Below, piece by piece: positions 60,118 through 64,000 of a stretch of DNA of 64,000 nucleotides. The stretch lies in the NCBI RefSeq assembly GCF_021134715.1, contig NC_060024.1, forward strand, positions 13,070,974 to 13,134,973. Reading direction: 5' to 3'. Source of the DNA: Daphnia pulex (taxonomy: Eukaryota; Arthropoda; Branchiopoda; Diplostraca; Daphniidae). The notes below the pieces were generated by a model. It did no database searches, had not been told where the DNA came from, and saw only the letters and a list, made by a program, of their open reading frames with translations. Both the position numbers and the translations under genes were made by a program. Position 1 is the stretch's first letter; every line of letters begins with the position of its first letter.

Positions 60118-61119
60118 GGTGAAACTCTGGAAAGAAAACAAAAATTTCACTTTAAAATCAATTTGTGGTATAATAAAACATGTATATCAATTATTACAAA
60201 TAGAAACATATTCATAACTTTCAGAACTTCGAAATGACAGACTAAGACACACTGACTATATATTTTCTTTACAACCAAGAAACTTGTGTACCATTATCAA
60301 GGGGAAGGATTCAAGACAATTTTATAATATTTTTGCAAACTAAAGAAAGTGAGGGGCGTCACTTGATTTCTGGAATTCTAGGTAATGCAAAATAACTCAA
60401 CAACATCTTAACAATCATGACACCAATAATTTTATTTATAATGGAAACTTAACTGAGAAAAGAAATGACAATCCCTGTTACCTTCAATTCCACTATGGGC
60501 GTTGCAAGCTACGAACTTGACTATTGCTTACTTTCAATATTGCTTTAGGAAACAAAAATACGCAGTAAATGGATTAGAATAACGAAATTTCTCCTTTTGT
60601 TCTGATTAATACCAAGCACTATATTGACAGACGGGCCGCTACAGTGCATTCAATTTTGTTGCCATACGCATTTAAAAGTATTGTGCACCAGAGGCGCTCT
60701 GTAACATGTAATTTTTGGAAGACATAAATTCGAATGAGTCATTCTGTCAATTATTTTGTGAAAAACCGGAAACGGAATACATTTCTAACCAAATAAAACC
60801 GTCTAACCAAGCCTGCATACAATTGGCAAACTCCGTAACAACCAGTGAACAGGGTTTTCCATTTGAAAAGTATCAAGGTAATTTAGATGTGGTAATTGGG
60901 GTAGTTCATGGCCGAATGTACAGGTAAAACTGGTTTTAAATAGCATTTACTTAGCGAAATGCGGATTAAAAATAGACGTCCAGTAAGACCGCAAACCCCC
61001 ATGAAACAAATACTTAATACAAATAAAATAACAAATTACTTATGCCTTCGATCAAAAAACATTTTAATAATTTACCAAAACTGAAGACGTTGCAAATCGA
61101 AAAATATAATGTTTCAAAA
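60118..61119. other. Pseudogene promoter remnant and spacer
   Basis: A TATATA sequence at about 60254-60260 lies upstream of the cathepsin pseudogene and may be its old TATA box. A plus-strand ORF at 60715-60927 starts with TTG and is not recognised. Nothing else supported. Confidence 0.4.
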
Positions 61120-61455
61120 TCAAACTATATTTCTCTTATCTTTCATTTTCAGTTTCAACTTCGATAATTTTTTGTTGATCTTTTGATGCCAATGCACAAC
61201 CAACAAAAATAAAACAATAAGGCAAATTGCGAAAACCCCTGTTGACACATTTTTCCAGAAATTTAAATATTCGTCAGTTTAACTCATCTCTTTGATAGCA
61301 GAATTAATGAATGTCAAAGAATTTTTTAATACAACATCAATTTGAGTCTTCAACATTGACTGGCCAGCTTCCGATAATGTTTTCGTTGGTTCTGCTGGTA
61401 TTGGATTGCAAATAACCATTGTAAAACCAGCAAAAAATACGATAGCGCAATTCAT
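61120..61455 (-). CDS. Small secreted peptide ORF, in-frame TAA, then a membrane-anchor ORF
   Basis: From ATG at 61453-61455 a 58-codon ORF begins with a signal peptide (MNCAIVFFAGFTMVIC, cleavage near NPIPAEP) and reaches TAA at 61279-61281. In the same frame, without a break, a second stretch of 52 codons follows to TGA at 61120-61122. It has one strong membrane segment (VFAICLIVLFLLVVHW) and a Lys-rich tail (KINKKLSKLKLKMKDK). Together these would make a type I single-pass protein of about 110 residues. Options: a short secreted peptide ending at TAA, stop readthrough, or a recently broken membrane protein. No family recognised. Confidence 0.5.
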
Positions 61456-62271
61456 CTACATAAAATACATTGAAAAAAAAAAATTGATAACGAAGACCAA
61501 CACAATAACAACACAAATTTACAATACCTTAGTAAAAAAATCTATAATGTAAGAACACAATTTTTGACGTTCAGTAAGGACAAGTGCAGACTGAAGAATA
61601 CCATAAAACAACGAAATATTGATAGCAAAGGGGCAGCAAAGAACTCAAGATTTATTAACATTATATGAGACGTTCGTAACTTGACTACACTATGCATACC
61701 TCCCCGTTTCGGAAAAAAATTTAAACATTTTGAATTTAACACCACACCAGTTTTCCCTAGTATTGCCTCCCCTCTGTTAACACCGGAACCTCATATTTCC
61801 CACTTTAACTGATAACACCCCTCCTCCCTCTTAAAAAAAAAAGTATTTTCAATACACTCATAAATTTCTCAGTATTTCAAATAATTTCTAACACTACATT
61901 TTTTCCTGAGAACGCATACCCCAGACTTTACTAATAATACCGCTTCAAATTTCCGCATTTGTCACTGACACCATCTCATATTTAAAAAAATTTAAAAATA
62001 AAAACAGTTAGTGCGTATTTCTCTTCTTCTTTCTAGTCGTCCGTAGCTTTTGTAGACACTATATTCACCACGTCGCTTGTTGCAGTGGAAAGTTTTCGTG
62101 TGTAGTTCACCGAGCATTGACATTAATTCGTTAAACAATAACATATTCTATTAACGACGAAAGTGATTATAGTATAACTTGAGTAAGTGTATTTTTGTGT
62201 TTCCATAAAACAATCATCAGAAGAAACACATCATAGTTAAAATTTTTTTTACATCAAAATTTAAATTCACA
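61456..62271. other. Spacer
   Basis: AT-rich sequence between divergent starts, so it should hold both promoters. A minus-strand ORF (61542-61745) is not recognised. Confidence 0.4.
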
Positions 62272-63348
62272 ATGGCTGGTAAAAATTCTGTCGAACAATG
62301 CTCCGTCGGAATACATTGCAATTCTCCCTGTTTTCTATCAAGATATGTAAAAGAAAATTTCGAGTTACACACATTAGATGATTTAGAAGAAGAAATACGT
62401 CAAACTATTCATTTTAGAAGTAATATGGAACACATTCCGACTATTTGTAATCATCACAAATCAACTTATACTACTCGATTTAAATCTTTTAAACAAAGTA
62501 AAAAATGTGACAATCCTTTTGGGAATCACTTGCAAAAAAAAAGACCTTTAGGTTTATTTACAGTCACCCTTGCGTCGTGCGTAAAAGTGTCTTCAAAAAC
62601 CAAGTTTCACTTCTATCCTGGACAAATATTGTGTGACAATTGCAATCAAAACTTAAATTCACTAGTTCTCCACAACGCTAATGAAAAACAACCACTCAAT
62701 ACTGAAGAAACTACAAATAATCAAAATGCAACTCAGGTAATCTTTATGTTCATTTGAACAAAATATTCCACTAATAACCCATAATAATGCCTACTTTTTT
62801 ACAATTGATAAACAAACAACTATATCTATTAAAGTAAATAGGGTACTAGTTCAACTACCAAAAAATTCAAATGAAGTATTACATTTCCGTATAAAGAATT
62901 AATAAAATCCCAAAAAATACAATATAAAACTTGAAAGTTGAAAAAAATAATAACCACCTAGCGATAAAAATAAAAACTACATAGTACGTACCTCATTTGT
63001 AGCCAGTTTGGATGTATTATATACAAACAGGAGATTACTGCGCGCGACGTGCTAAATTTAGAGCGTTACATTAAATCACAATCACATTATTAAAAAACTC
63101 ACAAGCATTAAATTTAGAGTGATATTCATTAAGTAGTATTAAATTGTTAATTTAATGCTTCCACTTTTTGTTACGATAAATAAAATTGTGCAATAAAATT
63201 GCCCATTTATTTAGCACATAGCATGCAAGTTATCACCATGCGCATTCATTTGCTTTTAATATAATGCAAAATATTAAATCTTTTTATTATCGCGTAGAGG
63301 GCCGCCTGCGAAGGATTTTCCACTGAAAATGTCGACGGTACATCACAG
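62272..63348 (+). CDS. Cys/His-rich protein, 5' part; gene continues past the window
   Basis: Exon 1 (62272-62736, 155 codons) starts MAGKNSVEQCSVGIHC and ends at a good donor in phase 0. Exon 2 (63298-63348) adds RAACEGFSTENVDGTSQ, also phase 0 at both ends. Paired Cys and His residues recur: CSVGIHCNSPC, ICNHHKSTY, KKCDNPFGNH and the block FHFYPGQILCDNCNQNL. These could bind zinc. The C-x2-C near the end of the block (CDNC) resembles the N-terminal zinc region of some transposon-linked or uncharacterised arthropod proteins, but I do not recognise the family. The 3' part is outside the window. Confidence 0.55.
62737..63297 (+). other. Intron of the Cys/His-rich gene
   Basis: A 561-bp AT-rich intron with GT-AG ends. 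No other feature seen. Confidence 0.5.
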
Positions 63349-63408
63349 GTAACCATATCTATTATTAATTGTGCATAAAAAACATAAACATTTCACTAAT
63401 ACTATTAT

Positions 63409-63461
63409 TGTAACGTATTGAATGGATAGGCCTTTTGACTGTTTCCACTCAATACGTTACA
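63409..63461. repeat. Short inverted repeat, 12-bp perfect arms
   Basis: TGTAACGTATTG (63409-63420) and CAATACGTTACA (63450-63461) are reverse complements around a 29-bp loop. Might be a hairpin or the terminal repeats of a tiny element. Confidence 0.7.
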
Positions 63462-63757
63462 TTGGTAACAACTTGTTATAACAACAATCTATCTGTCTTG
63501 CATGCTATTGTGGATTCTGTTTTCTTTTTCGTCTTGCTATGTTTTCTTATTGTGTGTAAAATTCACGTCAGGTGCGGTCTCCAATTTATTGGATGTAAAA
63601 ATCACAGCCATCGACGTTTGTACCTTTTGACTCTAGAACCCCCGTGTGGTTATTCCGAATGCACAAGATCTACCAATTCTTGGGGACATTCGAAGACACT
63701 GTTGAAAGGTTTAGCGTCCGTACCCGGAACACGGCGTGGATCTTGCAGTGGGATAGG

Positions 63758-63809
63758 GATTGACTGACGTGTAATTATTGGCTTTCAATCAATTACGTAC
63801 GAGTCAATC
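63758..63809. repeat. Imperfect inverted repeat
   Basis: GATTGACTGACGTGTAATTA and CAATTACGTACGAGTCAATC are imperfect reverse complements around a short loop. Together with the hairpin at 63409 they bracket a 350-bp segment. Confidence 0.55.
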
Positions 63810-63847
63810 GTCACTTTCTTTTGACTATGTTAAATTGAAAGCAGACC

Positions 63848-63988
63848 ATATTTTCCCTCCCATTCGTATATCGGGGTAAAGTGCACCACACGTTGTATTG
63901 CAGTTTTGTTTCCGTCAAAGCTGCTCTGCCATTTTTATATTTTCCCTCCCATTCGTATATTGGGGTAAAGTGCACCAAACGTTGTATT
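63848..63988 (+). repeat. 52-bp direct repeat pair
   Basis: 63848-63899 and 63937-63988 both read ATATTTTCCCTCCCATTCGT, then ATAT.GGGGTAAAGTGCACCA, then ACGTTGTATT, with two mismatches. The 89-bp period may be the start of a satellite array beyond the window. Confidence 0.85.
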
Positions 63989-64000
63989 AAAAATGGCAGA
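63925..64000. mobile_element. 76-bp element with perfect 13-bp terminal inverted repeats
   Basis: TCTGCCATTTTTA at 63925-63937 and TAAAAATGGCAGA at 63988-64000 are exact reverse complements enclosing the second copy of the 52-bp repeat. It may be a miniature inverted-repeat element. The right end coincides with the window edge, so a target-site duplication cannot be checked. Confidence 0.6.

Noticed and set aside
63435-63767. 110-codon plus-strand ORF with a hydrophobic start
   Set aside because: Overlaps two inverted repeats and lies in the presumed intron of the Cys/His-rich gene. No domain.
1-64000. CRISPR arrays, rRNA genes, bacterial operons
   Set aside because: None is present. The window is intron-rich animal DNA.

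Overview
The window is nuclear DNA of an arthropod, most likely a cladoceran crustacean such as Daphnia. The genes carry many short GT-AG introns (often 55-90 bp) and spacers are mostly a few kb. The gene set is animal and arthropod-like: a Spaetzle-type cytokine, a secreted single-domain ACE, a Reeler-domain defence protein, an SV2-like transporter, a P5B ATPase and a GON4L homologue. The species is inferred. Exon models were built by hand from splice sites, and nearly all were checked by phase arithmetic.

Layout. 1-1.3 kb: 3'-truncated bZIP factor (-). 4.05-8.54 kb: membrane aminopeptidase N (-). 8.5-13.5 kb: a 5-kb spacer rich in C/T runs. 13.55-17.43 kb: trefoil plus GH31 glucosidase-like membrane protein (+) whose catalytic motifs look degenerate. 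18.05-19.92 kb: GON4L-like regulator (+). 20.82-23.81 kb: MBD protein (+) containing a tandem array of duplicated phase-1 exons. 24.41-28.02 kb: three-finger BED-like zinc protein (+) sharing a motif with the MBD gene. 28.56-30.32 kb: Spaetzle-like ligand (+), convergent with a P5B (ATP13A) ATPase at 30.43-36.00 kb (-). 37.88-40.62 kb: SV2-like MFS transporter (+).

40.6-46.9 kb is gene-poor: a 0.5-kb near-perfect inverted repeat, 33-bp and 100-bp tandem duplications, and a minus-strand locus with a duplicated exon-like block. 47.02-47.84 kb: Reeler protein (+) with a TATA box. 49.18-51.77 kb: ACE (-). 52.4-53.8 kb: unrecognised, apparently broken gene (-). 53.8-58.8 kb: degenerate sequence with a tRNA-derived SINE and dispersed repeats. 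58.77-60.12 kb: cathepsin B pseudogene (-). 61.12-61.46 kb: a small secreted or membrane ORF interrupted in frame by TAA (-). 62.27 kb to the end: 5' part of a Cys/His-rich gene (+), with small inverted repeats and a 76-bp element with perfect terminal inverted repeats at the edge.

No operon-like logic links these genes. Recurring themes are peptidases (APN, ACE, cathepsin B remnant), chromatin or transcription factors clustered between 18 and 28 kb, and two probable GC-AG introns. The most interesting signals are the exon-repeat array in the MBD gene, the long hairpin at 43.1-43.6 kb, the possible GH31 pseudoenzyme, and the in-frame stop splitting the small membrane protein ORF.
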